A program made the position numbers and the translations under genes. The notes under the pieces are model-generated. The model saw only the letters and a program-made list of their open reading frames with translations. It ran no database searches and was not told the DNA's origin. Positions 12,760 through 20,615 of a DNA stretch of 20,615 bases are shown here, one piece after another (the stretch's first letter is position 1; every line of letters starts with the position of its first letter). Source of the stretch: Oribacterium sp. UBA3737 (GTDB taxonomy: Bacteria; Bacillota_A; Clostridia; Lachnospirales; Lachnospiraceae); NCBI GenBank assembly GCA_002371295.1, contig DFGZ01000146.1, forward strand, positions 1 to 20,615, read 5' to 3'.

Positions 12760-14502
12760 TCAGATGAATCTCTTCAGTCTTCCACCGAGAGGCATATTAT
12801 CAAGGTCTTCCTCAGTAAAAGCACGCATCTTTATGAGCAGACCGAAATAAACCACCACTGCCACACATACCGACGGAAGGACTGCTATGGCAGATCCGAT
12901 CCTTGTGTATCTCTCTGCCTGAGGAAGCAGCATGGTGATGACAGTTGAATTTGCAAAAGCCACAATTCCCATGAAAGCTGCCGCAATTATAGGAAGCAGA
13001 TATATCTCCCTGATTTCCTGACGGAATCTCACATGCCGTTTTATGGCGATGTTATTCATAAAGCACATCAAAAATGCAAAAAGAATGTTGGACAGCACTA
13101 CCGCATAAATTCCCATGCCTGTAAAAAGAAGGGCTATCAGGCAGATGATGTGCAGTATGAGTGAAACCAGTGCATGTTTCAACGGACTGCTGAGATGTCC
13201 CAGTCCCTGAAGTATGGCATTGGTTATGGTGGACTGTGAATAAAATACCACCGCAATGGCGCCTATCCTTGTGAGCATGATGAGAAGCTCCACATTTTTT
13301 CCCGGGAAGAGCATACGGCATATCGGATCTGCAAGTGCACAGAGTCCGACTGCAGAAGGTATCGCCACCAGCATGGTAAATCTGATACTGTATCTGACTC
13401 TCTGCACGGTGTTCTTCCTGTCATGGGCAGCTACCGCTCTCGTGAGACTCGGGATGAGTGAGGATGACAGAGCATTGGCAAGGGCCACAGGAATGTTGAA
13501 AAGAATGTGATACTCTCCGAAAACTCCCCACTGTGATACGATCTTTCCGGCCTGACCAAGGTAGGTCATGATGTTTCCGAATATGGCATCATCGATGACC
13601 GAAGAGATATTGTAAACCGTCGAAGAAATGAGGATAGGCAGCATGGTTCCGGCCAAAAGGAGTCCCAGTCTTCTGTAGCTGTCCACCTCCCCGTTATCCG
13701 CTCTCATTCTCTTCTTCATCTCACGGCTCTTTGATGAATAAAGAACCAGGAAGAACAGAAGGGCTGTCAATGCTCCTGCTCCGGTACCGATGGCTCCGCC
13801 TGCGGCACCAAAGGCTGTTGTGTAGCTATCACTCTGATATACCAGATTGGCAGTCTCCCCACTCTTAAACAGTATGGAAGCGGCCAGAATGGAAACTATG
13901 GCGTTCAGGATCTGTTCCAGAATCTGGGAAATCGCCGTAGGAACCATGTTTCCGGTTCCCTGGAAATAACCTCTCAGGATTCCGAGATAGGCCATGATCC
14001 AGACTGTTGGTGCCAGAGCTCTCAGAGCATATCTGCAGAAGGGCTTCTTCAGAAACACCTCGGATATGAAATCCGATCCGAACCACAGTGCCGAAAACAT
14101 CATGAAACCCACAACAGTTGCATAAAAGCAGGCCGCCTTTATAACTCTGTGGGTGTTCTTATACTGACCGTTCACGAGATTCGCCGAAACGATCTTCGAA
14201 ACCGCTGTAGGCATCGAAAAGCTCGATAGGATAAGTAATAATGTATAAATGCTGTAGGCACTGGTGTAGTAACCGTTTCCCTCATCTCCGATTATGGCTG
14301 TGAGGGGCACTCTGTAGACCATGCCGATGATCCTGACTACGATACTTGCTACCGCAAGAAGAGAACCCTGAACTATGAAGTTGTTCCTTCTGTCCCTTTC
14401 AGCTTCTTCACTGAAGGTTCTCTGTACCCTTATATTTTGTGATCTCGAAGGCCCTTCTGACGAGGTCTCCATAGCAGGTCTTACTCTTCTATGATCACTC
14501 AT
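12760..14502 (-). CDS. SpoVB/MurJ-like polysaccharide flippase (MATE/MVF superfamily)
   Basis: A 580-residue integral membrane protein of the oligosaccharidyl-lipid flippase family (SpoVB, YtgP/MurJ of Bacillus), which moves lipid-linked sugar precursors such as lipid II across the membrane. A hydrophilic N-terminus of about 40 residues precedes the conserved first helices (FIVQGSLLAVASIVVRIIG, then MVYRVPLTAIIGDEGNGYY). About 14 hydrophobic segments follow. LRGYFQGTGNMVPTAISQILEQ is a strong family signature, and the ILQGLGHLSSPLKHALV region lies in the second half. The length is slightly above the usual 520-550, mostly because of the N-terminus. The ATG overlaps the ybeY stop by four bases (ATGA), with AAGGGA upstream, so translation is coupled. 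A terminator follows. Whether it serves peptidoglycan or another polymer cannot be told from the sequence. Confidence 0.9.
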   Translation of the reverse strand: MSDHRRVRPAMETSSEGPSRSQNIRVQRTFSEEAERDRRNNFIVQGSLLAVASIVVRIIGMVYRVPLTAIIGDEGNGYYTSAYSIYTLLLILSSFSMPTAVSKIVSANLVNGQYKNTHRVIKAACFYATVVGFMMFSALWFGSDFISEVFLKKPFCRYALRALAPTVWIMAYLGILRGYFQGTGNMVPTAISQILEQILNAIVSILAASILFKSGETANLVYQSDSYTTAFGAAGGAIGTGAGALTALLFFLVLYSSKSREMKKRMRADNGEVDSYRRLGLLLAGTMLPILISSTVYNISSVIDDAIFGNIMTYLGQAGKIVSQWGVFGEYHILFNIPVALANALSSSLIPSLTRAVAAHDRKNTVQRVRYSIRFTMLVAIPSAVGLCALADPICRMLFPGKNVELLIMLTRIGAIAVVFYSQSTITNAILQGLGHLSSPLKHALVSLILHIICLIALLFTGMGIYAVVLSNILFAFLMCFMNNIAIKRHVRFRQEIREIYLLPIIAAAFMGIVAFANSTVITMLLPQAERYTRIGSAIAVLPSVCVAVVVYFGLLIKMRAFTEEDLDNMPLGGRLKRFI

Positions 14503-14996
14503 CTGAAATATCCCTTTCCTTCGAGAATTTCCTTCTGACGGCGCTCCATTTCGAGACGCTCTTCATCCTCCATATGGTCATAGCCTAAAAGATGGAGCAT
14601 GCTGTGGGCCACGAGAAATGCCAGCTCTCTTCTTTCCGGATGACCATACTCCTTTGCCTGGGACTCGATACGGTCCTGGTTGAGGACGATGTCTCCGAGA
14701 AGCAGCTCTCCGGAATCCGGATTGAAGATATCCGAATTACTCTCGTCTATCTCATCATAATCCGCAGGCACTTCCCAGTCCACCATAGGGAATGAAAGCA
14801 CATCCGTTGGAGAATCTATCCCCCTGGCCTCCCTGTTAAGTTCATGAATGCCGTCATTATCCGTGATGACAACGCTTATTTCACACTCGTATGGGCACTT
14901 CTCATACTCAATGGAAGCTTCTATGATCTCTCTTATGATATCTTCAAACTGAAGGTCGAGACGTTTCTCTACTTCAAAATCTATATTAACAGTCAT
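14499..14996 (-). CDS. ybeY: Endoribonuclease YbeY, 16S rRNA 3'-end maturation
   Basis: A 165-residue zinc-dependent RNase needed for 16S rRNA 3' processing and ribosome quality control in the cytoplasm. The metal motif is complete: H131, H135 and H141 in AHSMLHLLGYDHMEDEE. DSPTDVLSFP (61-70) and LGDIVLN (100-106) are also typical. ATG 14996 is taken; it has AAAGG 11 bases upstream, while a TTG three codons earlier is too close to that site. phoH lies directly upstream, the usual neighbour in Bacillota. The stop overlaps the flippase start. An acidic stretch (76-95, EVPADYDEIDESNSDIF) is longer than in many homologues. Confidence 0.95.
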   Translation of the reverse strand: MTVNIDFEVEKRLDLQFEDIIREIIEASIEYEKCPYECEISVVITDNDGIHELNREARGIDSPTDVLSFPMVDWEVPADYDEIDESNSDIFNPDSGELLLGDIVLNQDRIESQAKEYGHPERRELAFLVAHSMLHLLGYDHMEDEERLEMERRQKEILEGKGYFR

Positions 14997-15084
14997 TGCT
15001 TGCAAAACCTTTCAAAATTCAGTTCCGTTCTTACTGTGTATTTCTGTCTGAAAACCCGCACCCTGCTCACTCTTAAGCTTTCAC

Positions 15085-16089
15085 TTATTTCCGTGAGGAC
15101 AGTTCATGTTGTCTGGCTCTCCTGGCGCGCTTCTCCTCATCCTTCTCGTAGGCATTGACGATACGCTGAACCAGAGGGTGTCTCACTACATCCGCACTTG
15201 TGAGCTGAATGAACTCGATTCCTTCAACTCCCTTAAGTACTCTCATGGCATCCTCAAGACCTGACTTCTTGCCTTCCTCAAGGTCCTTCTGAGTGAGGTC
15301 TCCTGTGATGATGACCTTGGAGCCGAAGCCTATACGGGTAAGGAACATCTTCATCTGTGCAGGTGTGGTATTCTGCGCCTCATCAAGAATTATGTAGGAA
15401 TTATCAAGAGTTCTTCCTCTCATGTAGGCAAGAGGAGCCACTTCAATAAGTCCTTTTTCGGAATTTGACTGATACTGCTCTGCACCCATTATGGAATAAA
15501 GAGCATCATAAACAGGTCTCATATAGGGATCTACCTTTGACTGGAGGTCTCCGGGTAAAAATCCGAGCTTTTCTCCGGCCTCTATGGCAGGTCTTGTAAG
15601 GATGATGCGCTGAACCTCCTGCTGACGGAAGGCTGTGATGGCCATGGCCATGCCGAGATAGGTCTTTCCTGTACCTGCAGGTCCGATTCCGAAGGTGATC
15701 ATGTTGTTCCTTATGGCATCAACGTACTCCTTCTGACCAAGTGTCTTCGGCTTAACGGGCTTGCCGAGGGCAGTTCTAGCAAGTATATCCTTATCTATCT
15801 CGATGTAGTCATTGCTTCTTATCTTTTCAGAAAAACTTAGGGAAATGGCATAATCCACGTTCTGCTCAGTGATGGTGTTGCCTCGCTGGCTGAGCTGAAG
15901 GAGCTTCTTTATGACTTCCTTTGCTTTCTCGGCATCAGACTCTTCGCCTATTATTTTAAGTACACCGTTTCGATCGATGATCGTCACATTAAACGATCTC
16001 TCTATCTTCTTTATGTTGCTGTCTAACTGACCGAGCACGTTCTGCTCATGCTCCATGGGAATGTCCATGATTGCTTCTACTGTTGCCAA
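15085..16089 (-). CDS. phoH: PhoH-family ATPase
   Basis: A 334-residue cytoplasmic P-loop ATPase of the PhoH (PhoH/PhoL) family, linked to RNA metabolism and usually next to ybeY, as here. An N-terminal nucleic-acid-binding-like region (1-90) precedes the ATPase core: Walker A GIGPAGTGKT (134-143), TRPAIEAGEKLGFLPGDLQ (165-183), Walker B SYIILDEAQN (231-240) and sensor VIITGDLTQKD (259-269). The C-terminal tail is highly basic (RARRARQH), which fits RNA binding. The start is a TTG at 16089-16087: GGAGGAG is ideally placed seven bases upstream, while the first ATG is seven codons in without such a site. The gene begins 142 bases after rpsU, beyond the rpsU terminator, so it should have its own promoter, which I could not place with confidence. 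Confidence 0.93.
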   Translation of the reverse strand: MATVEAIMDIPMEHEQNVLGQLDSNIKKIERSFNVTIIDRNGVLKIIGEESDAEKAKEVIKKLLQLSQRGNTITEQNVDYAISLSFSEKIRSNDYIEIDKDILARTALGKPVKPKTLGQKEYVDAIRNNMITFGIGPAGTGKTYLGMAMAITAFRQQEVQRIILTRPAIEAGEKLGFLPGDLQSKVDPYMRPVYDALYSIMGAEQYQSNSEKGLIEVAPLAYMRGRTLDNSYIILDEAQNTTPAQMKMFLTRIGFGSKVIITGDLTQKDLEEGKKSGLEDAMRVLKGVEGIEFIQLTSADVVRHPLVQRIVNAYEKDEEKRARRARQHELSSRK

Positions 16090-16096
16090 GAAATAT

Positions 16097-16103
16097 CTCC
16101 TCC
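16097..16103 (-). promoter_or_regulatory. Ribosome site that fixes a TTG start for phoH
   Basis: GGAGGAG on the minus strand lies seven bases before TTG 16089-16087. It is the strongest reason to choose that codon over the in-frame ATG seven codons later. Confidence 0.75.
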
Positions 16104-16154
16104 AAATTGTTTATTTGACTTAAACGAAAAACTACACCGGATCACCTTCATGTT

Positions 16155-16169
16155 GATAACATCGTTATC
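16155..16169. repeat. Small perfect inverted repeat in the phoH leader
   Basis: GATAAC-ATC-GTTATC, six-base arms, between the rpsU terminator and the phoH ribosome site. It could be a protein-binding site for phoH control or a weak hairpin. Confidence 0.4.
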
Positions 16170-16177
16170 TTTATACG

Positions 16178-16210
16178 AAGAAAGCCCTGAATCATTTCTG
16201 AATCAGGGCT
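16178..16210 (-). terminator. Intrinsic terminator after rpsU
   Basis: AGCCCTGAATCA (16183-16194) and TGAATCAGGGCT (16199-16210) pair perfectly over 12 bases with a four-base loop. In the minus direction the stem is followed by TTCTTCG, a modest T-tract. It starts 22 bases after the rpsU stop. Confidence 0.85.
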
Positions 16211-16231
16211 ACATTAATCATCTATTTACGA

Positions 16232-16408
16232 TTAGTTGAACTTACGCTTTCTAGCTGCTTCAGACTTCTTCTTACGTCTTACAGATGGCTTCTCGTAATG
16301 TTCTCTCTTGCGAATCTCCTGCTGAATGCCAGCCTTAGCGCAGTTTCTCTTGAATCTACGTAAAGCGCTGTCCAGAGACTCGTTCTCTTTTACGATAACA
16401 TTTGACAT
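16232..16408 (-). CDS. rpsU: 30S ribosomal protein S21
   Basis: A 58-residue, very basic ribosomal protein of the small subunit. It begins [20 protein letters not shown] and ends in a Lys/Arg tail ([15 protein letters not shown]), standard for Bacillota S21. The start is ATG 16408: the frame stays open further up, but those codons run through the promoter. GGGAGG lies 13 bases upstream, a slightly long spacing. It has its own strong promoter upstream and terminator downstream, so it is a single-gene unit between alaS and phoH. Confidence 0.97.
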   Translation of the reverse strand: MSNVIVKENESLDSALRRFKRNCAKAGIQQEIRKREHYEKPSVRRKKKSEAARKRKFN

Positions 16409-16448
16409 GCTGAAACCCAAACCTCCCTTCGGGTACAAACTCTGATTT

Positions 16449-16476
16449 ATTATAACACACATATTGTGTGCGTCAA
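16449..16476 (-). promoter_or_regulatory. rpsU promoter with a palindrome in the spacer
   Basis: Minus strand: TTGACG (-35, 16476-16471), 16-base spacer, TATAAT (-10, 16454-16449). The spacer is nearly filled by CACACAATATGTGTG (16470-16456), with six-base arms and a three-base centre. The sigma-A boxes are near-consensus. The palindrome could be an operator. Confidence 0.8.
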
Positions 16477-16497
16477 GCGATTTTTTCAATAAATATA

Positions 16498-16531
16498 TCT
16501 CTGTCTCATCCCGAAGGAAGGTAACAGCAGA
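16498..16531 (-). terminator. Probable terminator after alaS
   Basis: Minus strand: arms UCU-CUGU and ACAG-AGA (one bulged base) enclose an inner UCC-UUCG-GGA tetraloop hairpin, followed by TATATTTATTG. It begins seven bases after the alaS stop. The T-tract is imperfect. Confidence 0.45.
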
Positions 16532-16537
16532 ATAAAC

Positions 16538-19240
16538 TTACTTGATCTGTTCCTTGATAGCCTCACCGGCCTTTTTGATAGCCTCATCGATCTTGGATGC
16601 ATCCTTACCGCCGGCCTGAGCCATGTTAGGACGTCCGCCGCCGCCACCGCCGAGAATAGGTGCAACCAGCTTGATAAGGTTACCTGCGTGTGCTCCTGCC
16701 TTAATAGCCGCATCAGTTGCCATCGAAACCACAGAAACCTTGCCGTCCTTATCTGAGATAAGAAGAACCACACCCTCACCGAGTTTTGCCTTCAGATCGT
16801 CTCCGAGATTACGAAGCTCGTTCATATCTACGCCGGAAACATGAGCTGCAAGGAACTTTACACCGTTTACATCTGTGACATTGTCCATTACATTGCCGAG
16901 AGCATTCTTTGCTTCCTTGCTCTTAAGAGCTTCATTCTCGCTCTTAACCTCCTTCATTTCCTTCTGGAGTGACTTGATATGCTCTTTAAGTGTTGCAGGT
17001 GTTGCCTTTAAAAGCTCACAGGCTGCATTGATTTCCTTTTCAAGGTTCTCATAGTATCTGCGTACATTCTCGCCTGTAAGAGCTTCGATACGTCTTACAC
17101 CTGCTGCGACACCGGATTCACTTACGATCTTGAACTGAAGGATCTCCAGAGTGTTCTTTACGTGAGTACCTCCGCAAAGCTCTGTGGAGAAATCTCCCAT
17201 GCGAACAACTCTTACCTCGGAACCGTACTTCTCTCCGAACAGAGCCATAGCGCCTGTCTTCTTTGCCTCTTCAAGGCTCATGACCTCTGTTCTTACATCG
17301 AGGCCTTCGCGGATCTTCTGATTAACGATATCCTCAACCTTCTGAAGCTCTTCCCTGGTCATAGCCTGGAAGTGTGAGAAGTCAAATCTTGTTCTGCCGG
17401 CATCCTGGAATGAACCTGCCTGCTCTACATGAGTTCCCAGAACTTCACGAAGTGCCTTCTGAAGAAGGTGTGTAGCTGAGTGGTTTCTGCATGTATCCAT
17501 ACGGTTCTCTGCATCTACTTTGAGTGTAACCACGTCATTAAGCTTGATCATACCGCTCTTCATAACACCGATGTGAGCGATCTTGTTTCCGCCAACGTGC
17601 TCAGTCTTCTTTACTTCGAAAACTGCAGCTCCCTTACCGAGTGCTGAAGCATCCTTATCTTCTGAACCGAGAACGATGAGACCGGTATCTCCTACCTGTC
17701 CTCCCATGGTTCCGTAGAAAGGTGTCTCCTCAGTGATAATTGCGCCTTCCTCACCGTCTGAAAGTGCCTCTACCAGAGCTTCCTCGTCTCCGAGAGAAAT
17801 CATGGAAATGACCTTGCTTTCCTTCTCCAGCTTATCATAGCCGTCGAATGAACAGCTGAGGGAAGGATCCAGCTCGTCATAAACTGTTGCAGCATGACCG
17901 CTGTACTCTGCCATCTTTCCTGACTCAAGTCTGTCCTTACGACCCTGCTTCTTCTGCTGCTCCATAGCTGCCTTGAAGCCCTCTTCGTCAACAGTGAAGC
18001 CCTTCTCCTCGAGAATTTCCTTTGTATTGTCTACAGGGAAGCCGTATGTGTCATAAAGCTTGAATGCATCCTCACCTGAAAGCACCTTCTTACCTGATCT
18101 GGTAAGTTCTGCCTCCATCTCCTCGAGGATCTCCATACCCTGCTCATAAGTCTTTTCAAATTTTTCTTCCTCGGCCTTAACTACGCTGAGAATGAAATCT
18201 CTCTTCTCCCAAAGCTCCGGATAACCGTCCTTTGAAGTCTCGATAACTCTCTCTGCAAGTGTAGGAAGGAATGAACCCTTGATGCCGAGCTTTCTTCCGT
18301 GGCGTACCGCACGACGGATGATACGACGGAGTACATAGCCGCGTCCGTTGTTTGAAGGCATGATACCGTCAGAGATCATGAATGTCATTGAACGGGCGTG
18401 ATCTGTGATGATACGAACCGAAATATCAGACTCGTGTGTCTCAGGCTTATCATACTCGATACCGCCTGAAATCTCGCAGATGAGGTCTCTCAGGCTCTTA
18501 AGTGTATCTACATCAAAGATAGATGCAACATCCTGAACAGCGACCGCAAGTCTCTCAAGACCCATACCTGTATCGATGTTCTTCTGGGCAAGATCTGTAT
18601 AATGATTCTCACCGTCATTGTTAAACTGGCTGAATACGATGTTCCATACTTCCATGAAACGATCGCCTTCACCGCCCATTACGTCCTCAGGACCGTTTCC
18701 GTACTTCTCTCCACGATCATAATAGATCTCAGAGCATGGGCCGCAAGGACCTGAGCCGTGCTCCCAGAAGTTGTCTTCCTTGCCGAACTTGTAGATACGT
18801 TCTGCAGGGATATGCATATCGTTAAGCCAGATGTTGTAAGCTTCTTCATCTTCAACATAAACTGACGGATAAAGTCTCTCAGGATCGAGTCCGACTCTCT
18901 CTGTGAGGAACTCCCATGCCCATGGAATAGCTTCTTTCTTGAAATAATCGCCGAATGAGAAGTTTCCGAGCATCTCAAAATATGTGCCGTGACGAGCTGT
19001 CTTACCTACGTTCTCAAGATCTCCTGTACGGATACACTTCTGGCAGGTTGTGACTCTGCGTCTTGGCGGAATCTCCTGACCGGTGAACCATGGCTTCATC
19101 GGTGCCATACCGGAATTGATAATGAGCAATGAATTGTCATTATGCGGAACCAGTGAGAAACTGTTTAAGCGTAAGCATCCCTTCTCCTCAAAGAAGCTAA
19201 GGAACAGTTCACGTAATTCATTTACGCCTCTGTACTGCAT
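16538..19240 (-). CDS. alaS: Alanine--tRNA ligase
   Basis: Charges tRNA-Ala with alanine in the cytoplasm and edits mischarged Ser/Gly. The 900 residues are slightly longer than the usual 870-890. The class II aminoacylation domain is at the N-terminus (FSLVPHNDNSLLIINSGMA, then PRRRVTTCQKCIRTGDLENVG; GSGPCGPCSEIYYDRG; TGMGLERLA). The editing domain carries its zinc ligands H587 and H591 (HSATH) and C689 and H693 (CGGTH). A C-terminal helical region is followed by the C-Ala domain with LGGGGGGRPNMAQAGG near the end. ATG 19240 has AGGAG eight bases upstream. A good sigma-A promoter lies 67 bases upstream. The leader is too short for an alanine T-box, which many Clostridia use, so control differs here. 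Confidence 0.98.
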   Translation of the reverse strand: MQYRGVNELRELFLSFFEEKGCLRLNSFSLVPHNDNSLLIINSGMAPMKPWFTGQEIPPRRRVTTCQKCIRTGDLENVGKTARHGTYFEMLGNFSFGDYFKKEAIPWAWEFLTERVGLDPERLYPSVYVEDEEAYNIWLNDMHIPAERIYKFGKEDNFWEHGSGPCGPCSEIYYDRGEKYGNGPEDVMGGEGDRFMEVWNIVFSQFNNDGENHYTDLAQKNIDTGMGLERLAVAVQDVASIFDVDTLKSLRDLICEISGGIEYDKPETHESDISVRIITDHARSMTFMISDGIMPSNNGRGYVLRRIIRRAVRHGRKLGIKGSFLPTLAERVIETSKDGYPELWEKRDFILSVVKAEEEKFEKTYEQGMEILEEMEAELTRSGKKVLSGEDAFKLYDTYGFPVDNTKEILEEKGFTVDEEGFKAAMEQQKKQGRKDRLESGKMAEYSGHAATVYDELDPSLSCSFDGYDKLEKESKVISMISLGDEEALVEALSDGEEGAIITEETPFYGTMGGQVGDTGLIVLGSEDKDASALGKGAAVFEVKKTEHVGGNKIAHIGVMKSGMIKLNDVVTLKVDAENRMDTCRNHSATHLLQKALREVLGTHVEQAGSFQDAGRTRFDFSHFQAMTREELQKVEDIVNQKIREGLDVRTEVMSLEEAKKTGAMALFGEKYGSEVRVVRMGDFSTELCGGTHVKNTLEILQFKIVSESGVAAGVRRIEALTGENVRRYYENLEKEINAACELLKATPATLKEHIKSLQKEMKEVKSENEALKSKEAKNALGNVMDNVTDVNGVKFLAAHVSGVDMNELRNLGDDLKAKLGEGVVLLISDKDGKVSVVSMATDAAIKAGAHAGNLIKLVAPILGGGGGGRPNMAQAGGKDASKIDEAIKKAGEAIKEQIK

Positions 19241-19306
19241 TTTAAAATCTCCTCGTGTCTATGAAATAATTAAGCCATTTACGGCATAATGGACATTAAC
19301 TTGTAA

Positions 19307-19335
19307 AATATACCACAGTGATTTTTAACTTGCAA
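19307..19335 (-). promoter_or_regulatory. alaS promoter
   Basis: Minus strand: TTGCAA (-35, 19335-19330), 17-base spacer, TATATT (-10, 19312-19307). The -35 lies inside the last codons of the upstream membrane protein gene. Confidence 0.7.
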
Positions 19336-19894
19336 GATAGGATGCATAATCTTTAACAAGGTCGGTACAATGCTCCCGAGTGAGTTTTATGTACCGGTCA
19401 AGATAGTCTGTTTCCTCCATGACACTGACCTTATTATGACCCACAGCCTTCATGCATTCATGATTTCTGGAAACGAGGAATGTACTTTCAGAATCAAAGA
19501 AATTCTTTTTCTCAGCCTCCGTCATCCCGGATGATATATCATCGGAAAGCGATTTAAGCTCCCGGTCCCAGAGCTCGGAGATCCTCTTATAATCGTCCTT
19601 CAGCTCCATATCCTGATTTCTGCCGTTCATCCGACCGTACAGCTCATCTATCTCGTCAAAATGTGCCTCATATTTTCCCACGAGATCCTTCTCGCTTTCT
19701 TCCGTGTTCTCTTCCACCATCTGAACTATGAACTGCTCCGCCGTTTCTTCCCGGACAAAGTCATCGGCCGTACCTGCCTCAAAAACCGCAAGCTTATTCT
19801 TAAGCACTATTTTCACACCCAGAGTGATGATGGTACATATAAGACACAGCACCATGATCCCCCAGAGGGTCTTCTTTGAAATTCTGTTAAACAT
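19325..19894 (-). CDS. Membrane-anchored protein with LprI-like outer domain
   Basis: A 189-residue protein with one N-terminal membrane helix (residues 9-30, LWGIMVLCLICTIITLGVKI) and a charged, mostly helical outer domain. The segment LWDRELKSLSDDISSGMTEAEKKN, followed by a Ser/Arg/Cys end (SRNHECMKA), resembles LprI/DUF1311 proteins (lysozyme-inhibitor-like), but the match is loose. ATG 19894 is preferred over an earlier GTG (19921) because GGAAGG lies eight bases upstream. It has its own likely promoter upstream and sits between the MBL nuclease terminator and alaS. Function is unknown; a wall-related role is only a guess. Confidence 0.65.
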   Translation of the reverse strand: MFNRISKKTLWGIMVLCLICTIITLGVKIVLKNKLAVFEAGTADDFVREETAEQFIVQMVEENTEESEKDLVGKYEAHFDEIDELYGRMNGRNQDMELKDDYKRISELWDRELKSLSDDISSGMTEAEKKNFFDSESTFLVSRNHECMKAVGHNKVSVMEETDYLDRYIKLTREHCTDLVKDYASYLAS

Positions 19895-19923
19895 AAATTG
19901 AACCTTCCGATTTTGATGCACCT

Positions 19924-19953
19924 ATTATGCCATATTTCCGGCAGGAATTTCAC
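19924..19953 (-). promoter_or_regulatory. Likely promoter of the LprI-like gene
   Basis: Minus strand: GTGAAA (-35, 19953-19948), 18-base spacer, CATAAT (-10, 19929-19924) preceded by TGG (extended -10). It lies just downstream of a strong terminator. Confidence 0.5.
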
Positions 19954-19998
19954 ATCATTTTAATGAAATCGGAAAGCCGGCAGTGCGTTGCTTCTTTT

Positions 19999-20026
19999 AA
20001 AAAAGCCCCTGCGCACGCGCAGGAGC
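19999..20026 (-). terminator. Strong intrinsic terminator after the MBL nuclease gene
   Basis: In minus-strand RNA GCUCCUGCGC (20026-20017) pairs with GCGCAGGGGC (20014-20005), with one G-U pair. UUUUUU follows (20004-19999). It starts 27 bases after the gene's stop. Confidence 0.9.
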
Positions 20027-20053
20027 CGAATATGTAAGCATTGAACATGAGGG

Positions 20054-20615
20054 TCATCTTATCCACTTGTCGTAGAGATTCAGGAGCTGATCCGTAAACT
20101 TCGCAAGGTCCTTGTTCGTACCGCCGTAGTTCGCCTTGATAGCCACAAGAAGCTTGTTGTATGCAGACATAAGTCTGTCGAAAGCAGCATCGGAAGACTT
20201 TCTTCTTCCGGGTATGCCGCTGGAAGAATACTCCATGGCCTTCACGACCTCTACAGGCGCTCCGACGATCTCCCATTCATTGGTTGCGAGGTTGAATACT
20301 GAGCCTGAATACGGGCAGTCTACAGTATATCCCAGCTTTTCATGGATGAGCTCTGACAGCACCTTCATGGAGCCGTCATCACCATGTACCAGGAATACCC
20401 TGTCAGGCTTGTTCATATCGTAGGCAGATATCCATTTGAGCAGGCTCTCCTGATCCGCATGGGATGACATGGCGGGCATTCTGGCAATCTCAGCCCTTAC
20501 GGCTATCTCATCACCGAACATCTTCACACTGTCCGCACCGTCCAGAAGTATCCTTCCGAGGGTGCCCTCCGCCTGATAACCCGCAAACACAATGGTTGAG
20601 GCCGGCTTCCAGAGA
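20054..20615 (-). CDS. MBL-fold / beta-CASP nuclease, C-terminal part
   Basis: The gene enters from the right edge, so its start and the N-terminal metallo-beta-lactamase motifs are outside the window. The visible 187 codons are open to the edge and begin in the beta-CASP region (TIVFAGYQAEGTLGRILLDG), followed by SSHADQESLLKWI with the metal-binding His of the RMBL motif, then RVFLVHGD with the last conserved His. This is the YSH1/CPSF73-like exonuclease/RNase J-related group, acting on RNA in the cytoplasm. A C-terminal tail (about the last 55 residues) after the YSSSGIPGRRK segment is helical. Which RNA it processes cannot be told. Confidence 0.88.
   Translation of the reverse strand, partial: LWKPASTIVFAGYQAEGTLGRILLDGADSVKMFGDEIAVRAEIARMPAMSSHADQESLLKWISAYDMNKPDRVFLVHGDDGSMKVLSELIHEKLGYTVDCPYSGSVFNLATNEWEIVGAPVEVVKAMEYSSSGIPGRRKSSDAAFDRLMSAYNKLLVAIKANYGGTNKDLAKFTDQLLNLYDKWIR

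Noticed and set aside
19241..19324. T-box or other riboswitch before alaS
   Set aside because: The leader is about 65 bases after the promoter, too short for a T-box, and no specifier or T-box motif is seen.

Overview
The window looks like chromosomal DNA of a low-to-mid GC Bacillota, most likely a Lachnospiraceae-type Clostridia (Butyrivibrio/Lachnospira-like). This is inferred, not searched. It rests on Shine-Dalgarno sites of the AGGAGG type, the DUF896 start, the COG2509 and HI0933-type flavoproteins, SpoVB/MurJ-type flippase, 58-residue S21, secreted proteins with choline-binding-like repeats, and an Rpn/PD-(D/E)XK 'transposase' gene. Every gene except that last one is on the minus strand.

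Layout, left to right. 1-2.9 kb: 5' end of a DUF896 gene, proB (glutamate 5-kinase without a PUA domain) and a COG2509 FAD-dependent dehydrogenase. 3.0-8.2 kb: a surface locus, read from 8185 downwards: a GT2 polyprenyl-phosphate-hexose-type glycosyltransferase, a polytopic membrane protein, a secreted protein with cell-wall-binding repeats whose start overlaps the membrane gene (TAATG), and a second secreted protein with a long Ser/Gly/Asn/Asp-rich stalk. 8.2-8.65 kb: a 464-base stretch without a firm gene, but with a six-copy pentanucleotide repeat, a possible small ORF and a structured regulatory module. 8.65-9.7 kb: the lone plus-strand Rpn-family gene. 9.8-11.0 kb: a membrane diguanylate cyclase (GGDEF). 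11.2-16.1 kb: HI0933/BaiN-type flavoprotein with a low-complexity N-terminus, SpoVB/MurJ-like flippase, ybeY and phoH. 16.2-19.2 kb: rpsU and alaS, each with a good sigma-A promoter. 19.3-20.6 kb: a membrane-anchored LprI-like protein and the C-terminal part of a beta-CASP metallo-beta-lactamase nuclease.

How they work together. phoH-ybeY-flippase reads as one housekeeping transcript (RNA maturation and envelope lipid-linked precursor flipping), ended by a hairpin before the flavoprotein. The surface locus plausibly makes a lipid-linked sugar, uses it in the membrane or outside the cell, and co-produces a secreted wall-binding protein.

The most interesting signal is a roughly 65-base module present twice in the same orientation (8458-8528 and 11032-11099). 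One copy sits just upstream of the diguanylate cyclase. The other lies upstream of the leader of the surface-glycan locus. Both contain an ATGTCGACAT palindrome, a TATAGT -10-like box and then a hairpin that shows an AGGAG loop. The two hairpins differ in sequence but keep pairing. This suggests shared transcriptional and RNA-level control of c-di-GMP synthesis and a surface glycan/protein operon; that link is an inference.
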